Below the pieces are notes generated by a model. That model did no database searches. It was not told where the DNA came from and saw nothing but the letters and a program-made list of their open reading frames with translations. DNA of 41,671 nucleotides from Candidatus Dactylopiibacterium sp. (GTDB lineage Bacteria > Pseudomonadota > Gammaproteobacteria > Burkholderiales > Rhodocyclaceae). A program made the position numbers and the translations under genes. The stretch spans positions 1 to 41,671 of the forward strand of contig JAVHXQ010000032.1 in the NCBI GenBank assembly GCA_031119555.1, given 5' to 3'. Below are positions 1 to 9,774 of this stretch, piece by piece; position 1 is the stretch's first letter, and each line of letters starts with the position of its first letter.

Positions 1-160
1 CGGCGCGGCCGGGCGCCAGCGCCTGCCAGCGCTCGCCGCGCGCGCAGAGCGCCGCGCGCAGGCCGGCCACGTCCGTCACGCCGGCGGGCAGCTCGAAGGT
101 TTCCGAATCGCAGTCCAGCGCCTCACGCAGGCTCGCGAAGTAGAGGATCGTCACAGGCAT
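1..160 (-). CDS. moaD: MoaD, molybdopterin synthase sulfur-carrier subunit (partial, 3' end outside window)
   Basis: MoaD carries the C-terminal thiocarboxylate that MoaE uses to make molybdopterin from cyclic pyranopterin. About 53 N-terminal codons are visible. The protein opens MPVTILYFASLREALD, the ubiquitin-like first strand and helix typical of MoaD; the Gly-Gly tail lies off the left edge. The ATG at 160-158 sits inside the last codons of moeA (10-bp overlap) with GGAGG a few bases upstream, so translation is probably coupled to moeA. Family assignment is by remembered similarity on a partial sequence. Confidence 0.8.
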   Translation of the reverse strand, partial: MPVTILYFASLREALDCDSETFELPAGVTDVAGLRAALCARGERWQALAPGRA

Positions 161-1344
161 GCGGGGCCTCCGGTCGGAATGTAGTGCACGAGATCGCCCG
201 CGGCGATGGTCTGCCCGGGCGGATTGCTGACCAGCCCGTCGGCCCAGGCACAGGCGCTCAGCACGCCGCTGCCCTGGTGCGGAAAGAGGTCCAGCCCGCC
301 GGCGGCGTTGCGCCGCACGCGCAGGAACTCCCGCACCGGCGCCGCCCGGGGCCAGTCGAAATCGGCCCGCGCGACGAGCGCGCGCGGCAGCGCGTCGCAC
401 TCGCCCTGGCAGCGGCGGATGTAGGCGCGCGCCAGCATCTGGAAGGTGACATAGCTCGACACCGGATTGCCGGGCAGCCCGATGAAAGGGGTGTCGCCGA
501 CGCGGCCGAACGCCAGCGGCTTGCCCGGGCGGATCGCGATGCGCCAGCTGTCGAGCGCGCCCTCGGCCAGCACCGCGGTCTTGACGTGATCCTCCTCGCC
601 CACCGACACCCCGCCGCAGGTGAGGACGAGATCGTGCCCGCCGGCGGCGCGGCGCAGCGCCGCGCGCGTCTCGGCGAGGCCGTCGCGGACGATGCCCAGG
701 TCGGTGACCTCGCAGCCCAGTTCATCGAGCAGGCCGCGCAGCACGTAGCGGTTGGAGTTGTAGATCTGCCCCGGCGCGAGCGGCGCGCCGGGCGTGACCA
801 GCTCGTCCCCCGTGAAGAAGACCGCCACGCGCAGGCGCGCGAACACTTCGACACGCGCCACCCCCACCGAGGCCAGCAGCCCCAGGTGCGCCGACGCCAG
901 GCGGGTGCCGGCGGCGATCAGTTCGCTGCCCGCGGCGATGTCCTCGCCCGCGCGGCGGATGTTGTCGCCGGGGCGCGCGGCGTGATTCACGCGCACCGCG
1001 CCGTCCAGCGCCTCGCAGCGTTCCTGCATCACCACGGCATCTGCACCCGGCGGCACCGGCGCGCCCGTGAAGATGCGCGCGGCGCTGCCCGGCCGCAGGG
1101 GCTCGGGCAAGGCGCCGGCCGGCACGCGCTGGCTCACCGGCAAGGGCGTGCCCTCGGCCAGATCGGCGCAGCGGATCGCGTAGCCGTCCATCGCGGAATT
1201 GTCGGCCGGCGGCACGGCGACCCCGGCCCGCACCGGCACGGCCAGCACGCGGCCGCGCGCCGCAGTGAGATCGAGCGTTTCGCCGCCGGCGGGCGGGCGG
1301 GCCGCCTCCAGCAGCGTGGTCAGGGCGTCTTCGTAACTGAGCAT
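151..1344 (-). CDS. moeA: MoeA, molybdopterin molybdenumtransferase
   Basis: MoeA inserts molybdate into adenylylated molybdopterin in the cytoplasm. The 397-residue product has the usual family length. It shows the conserved N-terminal DNSAMDGYA motif, TGDEL in the central MoCF-binding fold, and GLPGNPVSS followed by a C-terminal beta domain. An ATG at 1377 would add eleven residues, but 1344 is preceded by GGAG at good spacing and gives the family-like start MLSYEDAL. It lies 64 bp downstream of mobB and overlaps moaD, forming a cofactor operon that reads off the left edge. Confidence 0.93.
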   Translation of the reverse strand: MLSYEDALTTLLEAARPPAGGETLDLTAARGRVLAVPVRAGVAVPPADNSAMDGYAIRCADLAEGTPLPVSQRVPAGALPEPLRPGSAARIFTGAPVPPGADAVVMQERCEALDGAVRVNHAARPGDNIRRAGEDIAAGSELIAAGTRLASAHLGLLASVGVARVEVFARLRVAVFFTGDELVTPGAPLAPGQIYNSNRYVLRGLLDELGCEVTDLGIVRDGLAETRAALRRAAGGHDLVLTCGGVSVGEEDHVKTAVLAEGALDSWRIAIRPGKPLAFGRVGDTPFIGLPGNPVSSYVTFQMLARAYIRRCQGECDALPRALVARADFDWPRAAPVREFLRVRRNAAGGLDLFPHQGSGVLSACAWADGLVSNPPGQTIAAGDLVHYIPTGGPACL

Positions 1345-1408
1345 GCGTGTTCTCCGTGAGGCGGCGATGACGCGCACGATGGCGCGGCGGGCGGCGGAGC
1401 GCCTTGAT

Positions 1409-1912
1409 TCATGCGAAGCCGGCGTGCGCGAGGAGCCAGGCCGCGATCTGCTCCGGCGCGTTCAGATCGAGCCACGGCAGCCCGCCGGACAGCGGCTCGT
1501 CGCTCGCGAGCGCGAGCACGCCGGGCATCTGCGGATGCAGCAGCGGCTTGCCCAGCGCGGGACGGTGCACCTCGATCTTGTCGAGCCCGGCCGACTTGAA
1601 GCCTTCGACGAGCACCAGATCGCACGGCGCGAGATGCGCCAGCAACTCCGCCAGCGAAGGCTCGGGCGCCTCGCGCAGTTCGTGCATCAGCGCCCAGCGC
1701 CGCTCGCCCGCGAGCAGCACCTCGGCCGCGCCGGCCTCGCGAAAGCGCCAGGAATCCTTGCCGGGCTGGTCCAGATCGAACGCGTGGTGGGTGTGCTTGA
1801 TGAGCGACACGCGCAGGCCCCGCGCGCGCAGCAGCGGCAGCAGCCGCTCGATGAGCGTCGTCTTGCCCGCGCCCGACCAGCCGGAAATGCCGATTACTTT
1901 GGGGGTCCGCAT
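1409..1912 (-). CDS. mobB: MobB, molybdopterin-guanine dinucleotide biosynthesis adaptor
   Basis: MobB is a small P-loop GTPase-like protein that assists MobA in attaching GMP to molybdopterin (bis-MGD cofactor). The 167-residue protein has a Walker A GWSGAGKTT at residues ~11-19, a HTHH segment after the first alpha/beta unit, and the characteristic VEGFK motif. It is the first visible gene of the mobB-moeA-moaD group. It is divergent from the diguanylate cyclase at 2039, with about 126 bp between them. No mobA is in the window. Confidence 0.92.
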   Translation of the reverse strand: MRTPKVIGISGWSGAGKTTLIERLLPLLRARGLRVSLIKHTHHAFDLDQPGKDSWRFREAGAAEVLLAGERRWALMHELREAPEPSLAELLAHLAPCDLVLVEGFKSAGLDKIEVHRPALGKPLLHPQMPGVLALASDEPLSGGLPWLDLNAPEQIAAWLLAHAGFA

Positions 1913-2038
1913 GGCGCCGGATTGTATGTCACGCCGTCACAAAGGAGACGCACGGCCGGGCAAAGTTGGCGATTTCGCCCATGACGATCATCGACGTGTC
2001 AGAAAGTCCCTAAACTAGCCAAAACCGAGGAAACGCCA

Positions 2039-4774
2039 TTGATTCCGAAGTCCCGCCTGAAAATCGCCCTCCTGCTCGGTCTCGCGCCTGTCGTCGCCCT
2101 GCTGTGCAGCGTCGGCGACGCAGCGCCGGGCCCGGCGCTGGCCGCCGTGGCGGGGGCCGGCCTCGTCGCGCAGCTCGTGCAGCTGTTCCTGCTGCGCCGC
2201 CGCCCCGACCAGACCCGCGCCTTCATCCAGCGGCTCATCGACGTGATTCCCGAGCCCGTCTACATCAAGGACGGCGGCGGGCGCTACATCATGATCAACG
2301 AGGCCTTCGCGCAGATGCGCGGCGAGGCCACCTCGAACATTCTCGGGCGCAGCGCGCGCGAACTCGCTCCCGATTCCGAGACCGCCGAATCTGTCGCCGG
2401 GGAAGACGCCGAAGTGCTTGCCGGGCGCAGCATCTTCAAGGAGGACCTGACGCGCCACGCGCTCACGGGCGAGCCCATCCACCGCATCATCACCAAGGGC
2501 TCCTGCCTCAACGAGTTCGGCGACCGGGTGATCGTGGGGGCGAACTTCGACGTCACGGGCATGCGCCTGGCCGAACAGCACCTGAAGGCCGCGCTGGAGA
2601 CGCAGACCTCGGTGGCCGAGCGCACCCAGACCTTCATCCAGACGCTGCTCGACGAGATTCCCTACCCCATGTACGTACGCGACGCGCAGAGCCGCTACCT
2701 GCTCGTCAACAAGAGCCTGCTCAAGGGTTACGGCCTGCCCGCCGAAGCCGTGATCGGCAAGTCGGTGGCCGAGCTCTACCCGGGCGTCGCGCAGAGCGAC
2801 GCCTCGATAGAGGAAGACCAGGAAGTGCTCGCCGGCCTGCACGTGCGCAAGGAAGAGGCCGGCACGCGGCCGCTCGACGGGCAGCCCTACCACCACCTCG
2901 TCATCAAGGGCTCGTGCCTGGACACCTCGGGCGCGCCCGTGATCGTGGGCCTGAACATCGACGTGACGCGCCTGCGCGAATCGGAGCGCGGCCTGTCGCT
3001 CGCGCTGCAGCGCGAACGCGAACAGCATCTGTCCACGGTCGAATTCGTGCAGCGCATCCTCGACCTGCTGCCCTACCCCGTCTATGTGAAGGACGCGCAG
3101 AGCCGCTTCATCATGGTCAATGAAGCCATGGCGCGCGACTCCTTCATCCCGCGCGACGAGCTGCTCGACTCCATGGGCCTCGATCCGCAGGCCAGCGCGC
3201 GCGAGATGCGCAATCTTTTCGAGGAAGACGGCGAAGTGCTCGCGGGGCGGCGCATCCTGCGCGAGGAGCAGGTCCGCCACCCGAGCACGGGCCGCGAGAC
3301 CTTCCGCATCCTCGCCAAGGGCACCTGTCAGGACGCGCGCGGCGAGCCCGTGATCGTGGGCGGGATGGTCGACCTCACGGGCCTGCGCATGGCCGAACGC
3401 GACCTCAAGTCCGCGCTGGAGCGCGAAATGCAGCTGCGCGAACGCACCGAGGCCTTCATCCAGCGTCTCATCGACGTGATCCCCGACCCGTTCTACGTCA
3501 AGCGCAGCGGCCGCTACCTGCTCATCAACGAAGCCTTCGTCGAATACCAGGGTCGCCCGCGCGCCGAGCTGCTCGACCCCGCGCTGCCCTTCCCCCACCT
3601 GTCCGAAGAATCGCGCGTGCGCTCGGGCGAGGAAGACCGCGCGGTGCTCGCCGGCGAGGACGTCCAGCGCGAGGAGCACACGCGGCGCCGCGCCACGGGC
3701 GAGGAGGTCTATCGCATCATCTCCAAGCGCCGCTGCGTCTATATCGACGGCCAGGCGGTGGTGGTCGGCATCGATCGCCACGTCACGCGCTGGCGCCAGG
3801 CGGAGCAGCAGATCAAGCTCGCGCTCGAGCGCGAAACCCGCCTCGCGCACAACACTTCCGAGTTCGTGCAGCGCCTGATCGACCTGATTCCCGACCCGGT
3901 GTACGTGAAGAAATCCGGCGGCCGCTACGTGCTCGTGAACGATGCCTTCCTCAACTATCACCAGCGCCGGCGCGAGGACGTCCTCCACAACACCGTCCCG
4001 CTCCAGCTCGGCCCGCAGGAAAGCAACGAGCTGTCGCTGGTCGAGGATGAACGGGTGCTCGCGGGCGCCGAGGTCACCAAGGAAGAGCACACCCTGAGGC
4101 GCGCGACCGGCGAGGAAGTGTTCCGCATCGTGACCAAGCGCCCCAGCACCTATGTCGATGGCGACCCCGTGGTGGTCGGCATCGATTACCAGATCACGCG
4201 CTGGCGCGTGGCCGAGCGCGAGCTGCAGCGGCTCGCGCGCGAGGACGGCCTCACCGGGCTCGCCAACCGCCGCCACTTCAGCACCGAAGCCGCCCGCGCC
4301 ATCACGCGCGCCGGCCGCTACCACGAAGCGCTCAGCGTGATCATGTTCGACCTCGATCACTTCAAGCTCATCAACGACCGCTGGGGCCACAACAGCGGCG
4401 ACGAAGTGCTGCGCGAGACCGTGCGCCGCTGCCAGGAATGCCTGCGTGCCACCGATCTCTTCGCGCGCTGGGGCGGCGAGGAATTCATCGTGCTGCTGCC
4501 GCACACGCCGCTGGGCGAGGCGAGCCAGGTCGCCGAACGCCTGCGCGCGAGCCTCGCCGAGCGGCCCGTGCCCACGGCGCAGGGCGAGATCCCCGTGACG
4601 CTGTCGGGCGGCGTCGCGCAATGGCGCGAGGGCAACACGCTGGACCAGCTCGTCTCCGCCTCCGACACCGCGCTCTACGCCGCCAAGCAGGGCGGGCGCA
4701 ACCGCATCGTGACGCACCCGGACGCCCCCACCCGCCCCGACGCAACCGGAGCAGAAGACCATGCTTCCCGCTGA
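2039..4774 (+). CDS. Membrane diguanylate cyclase with five tandem PAS domains
   Basis: Predicted to make c-di-GMP from GTP at the inner membrane. The 911-residue protein has two TM helices (about 8-25 and 31-52) with almost no periplasmic loop, then five PAS repeats starting near residues 59, 196, 333, 470 and 606, and a GGDEF domain (735-900). The catalytic motif is intact as GGEEF at 812-816, and an inhibitory-site RxxD (R803-D806) lies five residues upstream, so product feedback is likely. The start is TTG, chosen because GAGG lies eight bases upstream and no ATG fits. It overlaps the next cyclase by 14 bp. The signal sensed is unknown. PAS repeats 1-4 recur at exactly 411 bp and repeat 5 at 408 bp, implying internal duplication. 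Confidence 0.9.
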   Translation: MIPKSRLKIALLLGLAPVVALLCSVGDAAPGPALAAVAGAGLVAQLVQLFLLRRRPDQTRAFIQRLIDVIPEPVYIKDGGGRYIMINEAFAQMRGEATSNILGRSARELAPDSETAESVAGEDAEVLAGRSIFKEDLTRHALTGEPIHRIITKGSCLNEFGDRVIVGANFDVTGMRLAEQHLKAALETQTSVAERTQTFIQTLLDEIPYPMYVRDAQSRYLLVNKSLLKGYGLPAEAVIGKSVAELYPGVAQSDASIEEDQEVLAGLHVRKEEAGTRPLDGQPYHHLVIKGSCLDTSGAPVIVGLNIDVTRLRESERGLSLALQREREQHLSTVEFVQRILDLLPYPVYVKDAQSRFIMVNEAMARDSFIPRDELLDSMGLDPQASAREMRNLFEEDGEVLAGRRILREEQVRHPSTGRETFRILAKGTCQDARGEPVIVGGMVDLTGLRMAERDLKSALEREMQLRERTEAFIQRLIDVIPDPFYVKRSGRYLLINEAFVEYQGRPRAELLDPALPFPHLSEESRVRSGEEDRAVLAGEDVQREEHTRRRATGEEVYRIISKRRCVYIDGQAVVVGIDRHVTRWRQAEQQIKLALERETRLAHNTSEFVQRLIDLIPDPVYVKKSGGRYVLVNDAFLNYHQRRREDVLHNTVPLQLGPQESNELSLVEDERVLAGAEVTKEEHTLRRATGEEVFRIVTKRPSTYVDGDPVVVGIDYQITRWRVAERELQRLAREDGLTGLANRRHFSTEAARAITRAGRYHEALSVIMFDLDHFKLINDRWGHNSGDEVLRETVRRCQECLRATDLFARWGGEEFIVLLPHTPLGEASQVAERLRASLAERPVPTAQGEIPVTLSGGVAQWREGNTLDQLVSASDTALYAAKQGGRNRIVTHPDAPTRPDATGAEDHASR
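2222..4100 (+). repeat. Five-copy coding repeat encoding PAS domains (period 411/408 bp)
   Basis: The equivalent codons for F-[IV]-Q begin at 2222, 2633, 3044, 3455 and 3863, giving spacings of 411, 411, 411 and 408 bp. Each unit encodes a linker helix, then an IPxPVYVKD-like PAS start and an EEDxxVLAG segment. Two further units of the same kind are at 4971 and 5379 in the downstream gene, 408 bp apart. The units have diverged in sequence but keep their length. Confidence 0.85.
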
Positions 4775-6236
4775 CCCCCGGCGCCTGCGCACCCTGCGCA
4801 TGCTCGTGCTGTGCGTGCCCGGGGTGCTCGTCGCCACCTGCGCGCTCGCGTTCGACTGGCCCCTCGCGCCGGCCCTGGCCGCCACCCTCCTGGCCACGCT
4901 GGTCCCCGCCCATCTCCTGCTCGCGCGCTCGCGCCACCAGCAGGCTTCGCAGGGCGCGCGCAACCAGGCCTTCATCCAGCGCCTCATCGACGTGATCCCG
5001 CAGCCCGTCTACGTGAAGGACGCGAACTCCAACTACCTCATGGTCAACCGCGCGCTGGCCGAAATGACGGGCCGCCCCATCGACGAGCTCGTGGGCCGCC
5101 CCTCGGTGCTCTTCACGGGCGCCGAGCACACCCAGACCACGCTGCAGGAAGACGCGCGCGTGCTCGCGGGCGCGCGCATCCACAAAGAGCTGCGCGACAC
5201 CAACCCGCACACCGGCAAGCAGCGCGAGCGCCTCATCATGAAGGGCAGCTGCCTGAGCCCCGAGGGCCAGCTCCTGATCGTGGGCACCAACTTCGACATC
5301 ACGCCCTGGCGCGAAACCGAGCGCGCGCTGCAGGAGTCGCTCGCGCGCGAGGCCACCCGGCGCCAGAGCACCGAAGCCTTCGTGCAGCGGCTCATCGACG
5401 TGATCCCGGACCCGGTCTACGTCAAGGACACGCACAGCCGCTACCTGCTCGTGAACAAGGCCTTCTGCCAGTACCGGGGGCTGGAGCGCGAGTACATCAC
5501 CAGCCATGAGTTCCCGCCCGCCGGCCCCGTCACCAGCACGCGCCAGGTCTCGATGGATGAAGACCTCGCGATCCTCGCCGGGCAGGAAGTGCTCAAGGAA
5601 GAATGCGTGCTGCGCAAGGTCACGGGCGAGGAAGTCCATCGCATCGTGCACAAGCGCCGCAGCCTGTACCTGGACGGCTCGCCCGTCATCATCGGCATCA
5701 ACCACGACATCACGCGCTGGCGCGTGGCCGAGCGCGCGCTCAACAAGCTCGCGCAGGAAGACCCGCTCACCGGCTTCGCGAACCGGCGCGCCTTCGAGCG
5801 TCAGGCCGGTCTGGTGCTCGAGCGCGCCGCACGCTACCCGGAGCCGGTCTCGCTGATCCTGCTCGATCTCGACCACTTCAAGCGCATCAACGACGCCCAT
5901 GGTCATCAGGCCGGCGATCAGGTCCTGCTCAATGCCGTGCGGCGCCTCTCCGAAGGGCTGCGCCGGCACGACGTGGCGGGGCGCTGGGGCGGCGAGGAAT
6001 TCATCTTCCTGCTGCCGCACACCGCGCTGGAAGAGGCACGCCGCGTCGCCACGCGGCTCTGCGAAGGGCTGGCCGCGCGCCCCCTGCCCTGCGATTCCCT
6101 GCTGCTCGCCGTCACCCTCAGCGCGGGCGTCACCCAGCACATTCCCGGCGAGCCGCTGGGCACCCTGATCGCGCGCGCCGACGCGGCGCTCTACCGCGCC
6201 AAGGACAGCGGGCGCAACCGCGTCGAGGCGGGCTGA
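4761..6236 (+). CDS. Membrane diguanylate cyclase with two PAS domains
   Basis: Second predicted c-di-GMP synthase, 491 residues, paralogous to the upstream gene. Two TM helices lie near residues 13-30 and 34-51, PAS domains start near residues 68 and 204, and the GGDEF domain spans 333-490. The active site is GGEEF at 410-414 and the inhibitory site is R401-x-x-D404. The ATG has GGAG upstream and starts 14 bp inside the previous gene, so the two cyclases are probably co-translated. Both share the same short-loop membrane anchor, which suggests they arose by gene duplication with different numbers of PAS repeats. No EAL or HD-GYP phosphodiesterase is nearby. Confidence 0.9.
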   Translation: MLPADPRRLRTLRMLVLCVPGVLVATCALAFDWPLAPALAATLLATLVPAHLLLARSRHQQASQGARNQAFIQRLIDVIPQPVYVKDANSNYLMVNRALAEMTGRPIDELVGRPSVLFTGAEHTQTTLQEDARVLAGARIHKELRDTNPHTGKQRERLIMKGSCLSPEGQLLIVGTNFDITPWRETERALQESLAREATRRQSTEAFVQRLIDVIPDPVYVKDTHSRYLLVNKAFCQYRGLEREYITSHEFPPAGPVTSTRQVSMDEDLAILAGQEVLKEECVLRKVTGEEVHRIVHKRRSLYLDGSPVIIGINHDITRWRVAERALNKLAQEDPLTGFANRRAFERQAGLVLERAARYPEPVSLILLDLDHFKRINDAHGHQAGDQVLLNAVRRLSEGLRRHDVAGRWGGEEFIFLLPHTALEEARRVATRLCEGLAARPLPCDSLLLAVTLSAGVTQHIPGEPLGTLIARADAALYRAKDSGRNRVEAG

Positions 6237-6354
6237 CGCCACGCCATCGCGGCGGCAGCGCCGGCCCGGGCGCGCAAGCCACGCGCTCGTCCGCAACGAC
6301 ACGCGGGTAACATGCGCGAACCTCCCGGCCCCGACCGCCGTCTTGCCAGCGCCC

Positions 6355-9300
6355 ATGCCCGCCTCTCGCAGCCCCGCCCCCGAAAGCCCGCCCGACGAAG
6401 CCCTGCAGCGTGTCGTCAAGGTCCGTCGCGACTACAACACCTGGGTCGCGCGCGAAACCATGGAAGACTACGCGCTGCGCTACACGCCCAAGAGCTTCCG
6501 CAAGCTTTCCGCCTGGCAGGTCGCCAACACGGCGTTCGGCGCCGCCGCCTTCCTCGTGCTCGAAGCCGTCGGCGCGACGCTGCTCGTCAATTACGGCTTC
6601 ACCAACGCCGCGCTCGCGATCCTCGCCACCGGGCTCATCATCTTCCTGTGCGGCACCCCGATCAGCCTGTACGCGGCGCGCTACGGGCTGGACATGGACC
6701 TGCTCACGCGCGGCGCGGGCTTCGGCTACATCGGCTCGACGATCACCTCGCTGATCTACGCGAGCTTCACGTTCATCTTCTTCGCGCTCGAAGCCGCCGT
6801 CATGGCCTACGCGCTGGAGCTGGCCTTCGACATTCCCCCGGCCTGGGGCTACTTCCTGTGCGCGATCGTGGTGATCCCGCTCGTCACCCACGGCATCACC
6901 GCCATCAGCCGCCTGCAGGTGCTCACGCAACCGGTGTGGCTGATCCTGCTCGCCCTGCCCTACGTGTTCGTGCTCGCGCGCTACCCCGAGCTGCCCGGCG
7001 AACTCCTGCGCTACGGCGGCCAGCAGGGCCACGCCAGCGGCTTCAGCCTGCCGCTCTTCGGCGCCGCGCTCACGGTGGGCATCGCACTCATCACGCAGAT
7101 GGGCGAGCAGGTGGATTACCTGCGCTTCATGCCCGCGCGCACGCCGCAGAACCGGCGCCGCTGGCTCGCGGCGGTGCTCATGGGCGGGCCGGGCTGGGTC
7201 GTGCCCGGCGTGGCCAAGATGCTGGGCGGCTGCCTACTCGCCTGGCTCGCGATCCGCAACGCCGTGCCGGCCGACCGCGCGGTGGACCCCAACCAGATGT
7301 ACCTCGTGGGCTTCGAGACGGTCTTCGGCAACGCGGCCTGGGCGGTCGGCATCACGGCGGCCTTCGTGATCATTTCGCAGCTCAAGATCAACGTCACCAA
7401 CGCCTACGCGGGCTCGCTCGCCTGGAGCAACTTCTTCGCGCGCCTCACGCACAGCCACCCGGGGCGCGTGGTCTGGATGGTCTTCAACACCGCGATCGCC
7501 CTGATGCTCATGGAGCTCAACGTGTTCGAGGCGCTGGGCGCGGTGCTCGGGCTGTACTCCAACATCGCCATCGCCTGGCTCGTCGCGGTGGTGGCCGACC
7601 TGGTCATCAACAAGCCGCTCGGACTCTCGCCCGCGGGCATCGAGTTCCGCCGTGCCTACCTGTACGACATCAACCCGGTGGGCGTGGGCGCGATGCTGAT
7701 CGCCTCCACGCTTTCCATCCTCGCCTACCTGGGCGTGTTCGGCCCCACCGGCAAGGCCCTGACCTCCTTCATCGCACTCGGCACCGCCTTCGTCGCCTCG
7801 CCGCTGCTCGCCTGGGCCACGCGCGGGCGCTACTACCTCGCCCGGCACGACCTGCCGCCGCCCGGCCCGGCACGGCTGACCTGCGTGATCTGCGAGCGCG
7901 AGTACGAAACCGACGACATGGCGCGCTGCCCCGCCTACCAGGGCAACATCTGCTCGCTGTGCTGCACGCTGGACGCCCGCTGCCACGATCTCTGCAAGCC
8001 CGACGCGCGCCTCGCGAACCAGTGGCAGCGCGCCATGCGCCGCGTGCTGCCGGCGCGCCTGTGGCCCTATCTCGACAGTGGCCTGGGGCACTACCTGCTG
8101 CTCATGGGCACCGTCAGCGCGCTGCTCGCGGCGGTGCTCGCGATGCTCTACACGCCCCAGGCCAGCGCGCTCGACGCCGCGCTGCTGCCCGCGCTGCGGC
8201 TGTCCTACCTCAAGCTCTACTGCGTGCTCATCGTGAGCGCCGGCATCATGGCGTGGTGGCTGGTGCTGACCCACAAGAGCCGGCAGGTGGCGCAGGAGGA
8301 ATCGAACCGCCAGACGCACCTGCTGATGCGCGAGATCGCGTCGCACAAGCGCACCGATGAAGCGCTCCAGCAGGCCAAGCGCCACGCCGACGCCGCCAAC
8401 CAGGCCAAGAGCCGCTACATCACCTCGGTGAGCCACGAGCTGCGCACGCCGCTCAACTCCATCTTGGGCTACGCGCAGATCCTGGATGGCGACCCGACCA
8501 TTCCGGCGCACCGCCAGCAGGCCGTGCGCGTGATCCGGCGCAGCGGCGACCACCTGCTCTCGCTGATCGAGGGCACGCTGGACATCGCGCGCATCGAAGG
8601 CGGCAAGCTGACGCTGGAGATCCGCGCCATCGACTTCGCCGCGCTGCTCGACCAGCTCGTGCACATGTTCGCGCTGCAGGCCCACCACAAGGGCATCCGC
8701 TTCGAGTTCAGCTGCCAGGGCGAGCGCCCGCTCGCGGTCCGCGCCGACGAGAAGCGGCTGCGCCAGATCCTCATCAACCTGCTCGGCAACGCCGTGAAGT
8801 TCACGCGCGCGGGCGGCGTGAATTTCCGCCTGCGGTATGCGCGCGACATGGCCGTGTTCGACATCGAGGACAGCGGCCCCGGCATCGCCGCCGACGAACT
8901 CGAGCACATCTTCGAGCCCTTCGCGCGCGGCAGCTCCGCCGCGCACGGCGCGGGCGGCACGGGGCTGGGGCTCACGATCGCGCACATGCTCACCGGGCTC
9001 ATGGGCGGCGAACTCACGGTGCGCAGCACGCCGGGCGCGGGCAGTTGCTTCACGGTGCGGCTGTTCCTGCCGCAGGTGGCGGCGGCGCAGGCCGCGCAGG
9101 AACTGCCGCAGCGCCACTACACCGGCTACCGGGGCGAACGCCGCCGCGTGCTGGTCGTCGACAACGAGGCCGTGGACCGCGAGTTCCTGCTCAGTGTGCT
9201 CGCGCCGCTGGGCTTCGAACTGGACCAGGCCGCGTCCGGCATCGAATGCCTGGAAGTGCTGCCGCGCTTCGCCCCCGACCTGATCTTCATGGACCTCGCC

Positions 9301-9774
9301 ATGCCCGGCATCGACGGCTGGGAGACGATCCGCCGCATCCGCGCGCGCCCCGGCACGCCCCCGCACATCGCGGTCATCTCGGCCAACGCCTTCGACAAGG
9401 GGCTGGACAATGACGCCGGCATCGCGCCGCAAGACTTCATCCTCAAGCCCGTGCGCGTGGCCGAGCTGCTCGAATGGATGGGCCAGCGCCTCGGCCTCGA
9501 ATGGACTCACGCCGCGCCCCCCGCCGCCCCCGCCCTGCCCGCCGAACCGCCCGCGCCCGCGTGCACGCCGCTGCCCGCCGGGCTGCTCGACGCGCTCGCG
9601 GCGCAGATCCGGCTGGGCTACGTGCGCGGCATCCAGCAGGCGCTGGACGCGCTCGACGCCGCCGCCCCCGCGCACGCGGCCTGGCTCGCGAAGCAGCGCG
9701 AAGCGCTCTCGCGGTTCGATTTCGATACCATGAACGACCTTCTCGCAAAGGCTCAGGATGCCGCTGGAACTTGA
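6355..9774 (+). CDS. NCS1 transporter-like hybrid sensor histidine kinase (permease-HisKA-HATPase-REC fusion)
   Basis: About 1139 residues. Residues ~15-500 form a 12-TM-like NCS1 (cytosine/purine/allantoin permease) domain. A Cys-rich segment follows with eight cysteines (C510, C513, C525, C533, C536, C537, C543, C547) that could bind zinc. After two more TM helices come a HisKA domain with H694 in SHELRTPLN, an HATPase domain with an N box near 808-812 and a DSGPGI motif, and a receiver domain with D980. A low-complexity tail ends the protein. The layout resembles CbrA, which uses an SLC5-type module instead. The ligand is probably a small nitrogen compound, but this is inference. The start is uncertain: ATG 6355 or TTG 6343, neither with a clear ribosome site. 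It overlaps the response regulator by 17 bp. Confidence 0.87.
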   Translation: MPASRSPAPESPPDEALQRVVKVRRDYNTWVARETMEDYALRYTPKSFRKLSAWQVANTAFGAAAFLVLEAVGATLLVNYGFTNAALAILATGLIIFLCGTPISLYAARYGLDMDLLTRGAGFGYIGSTITSLIYASFTFIFFALEAAVMAYALELAFDIPPAWGYFLCAIVVIPLVTHGITAISRLQVLTQPVWLILLALPYVFVLARYPELPGELLRYGGQQGHASGFSLPLFGAALTVGIALITQMGEQVDYLRFMPARTPQNRRRWLAAVLMGGPGWVVPGVAKMLGGCLLAWLAIRNAVPADRAVDPNQMYLVGFETVFGNAAWAVGITAAFVIISQLKINVTNAYAGSLAWSNFFARLTHSHPGRVVWMVFNTAIALMLMELNVFEALGAVLGLYSNIAIAWLVAVVADLVINKPLGLSPAGIEFRRAYLYDINPVGVGAMLIASTLSILAYLGVFGPTGKALTSFIALGTAFVASPLLAWATRGRYYLARHDLPPPGPARLTCVICEREYETDDMARCPAYQGNICSLCCTLDARCHDLCKPDARLANQWQRAMRRVLPARLWPYLDSGLGHYLLLMGTVSALLAAVLAMLYTPQASALDAALLPALRLSYLKLYCVLIVSAGIMAWWLVLTHKSRQVAQEESNRQTHLLMREIASHKRTDEALQQAKRHADAANQAKSRYITSVSHELRTPLNSILGYAQILDGDPTIPAHRQQAVRVIRRSGDHLLSLIEGTLDIARIEGGKLTLEIRAIDFAALLDQLVHMFALQAHHKGIRFEFSCQGERPLAVRADEKRLRQILINLLGNAVKFTRAGGVNFRLRYARDMAVFDIEDSGPGIAADELEHIFEPFARGSSAAHGAGGTGLGLTIAHMLTGLMGGELTVRSTPGAGSCFTVRLFLPQVAAAQAAQELPQRHYTGYRGERRRVLVVDNEAVDREFLLSVLAPLGFELDQAASGIECLEVLPRFAPDLIFMDLAMPGIDGWETIRRIRARPGTPPHIAVISANAFDKGLDNDAGIAPQDFILKPVRVAELLEWMGQRLGLEWTHAAPPAAPALPAEPPAPACTPLPAGLLDALAAQIRLGYVRGIQQALDALDAAAPAHAAWLAKQREALSRFDFDTMNDLLAKAQDAAGT

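Noticed and set aside
2015..4987. 990-residue open frame on the minus strand opposite the cyclases
   Set aside because: It is a GC-bias shadow of the plus-strand PAS/GGDEF genes, which have clear motifs; the antisense translation is low-complexity.
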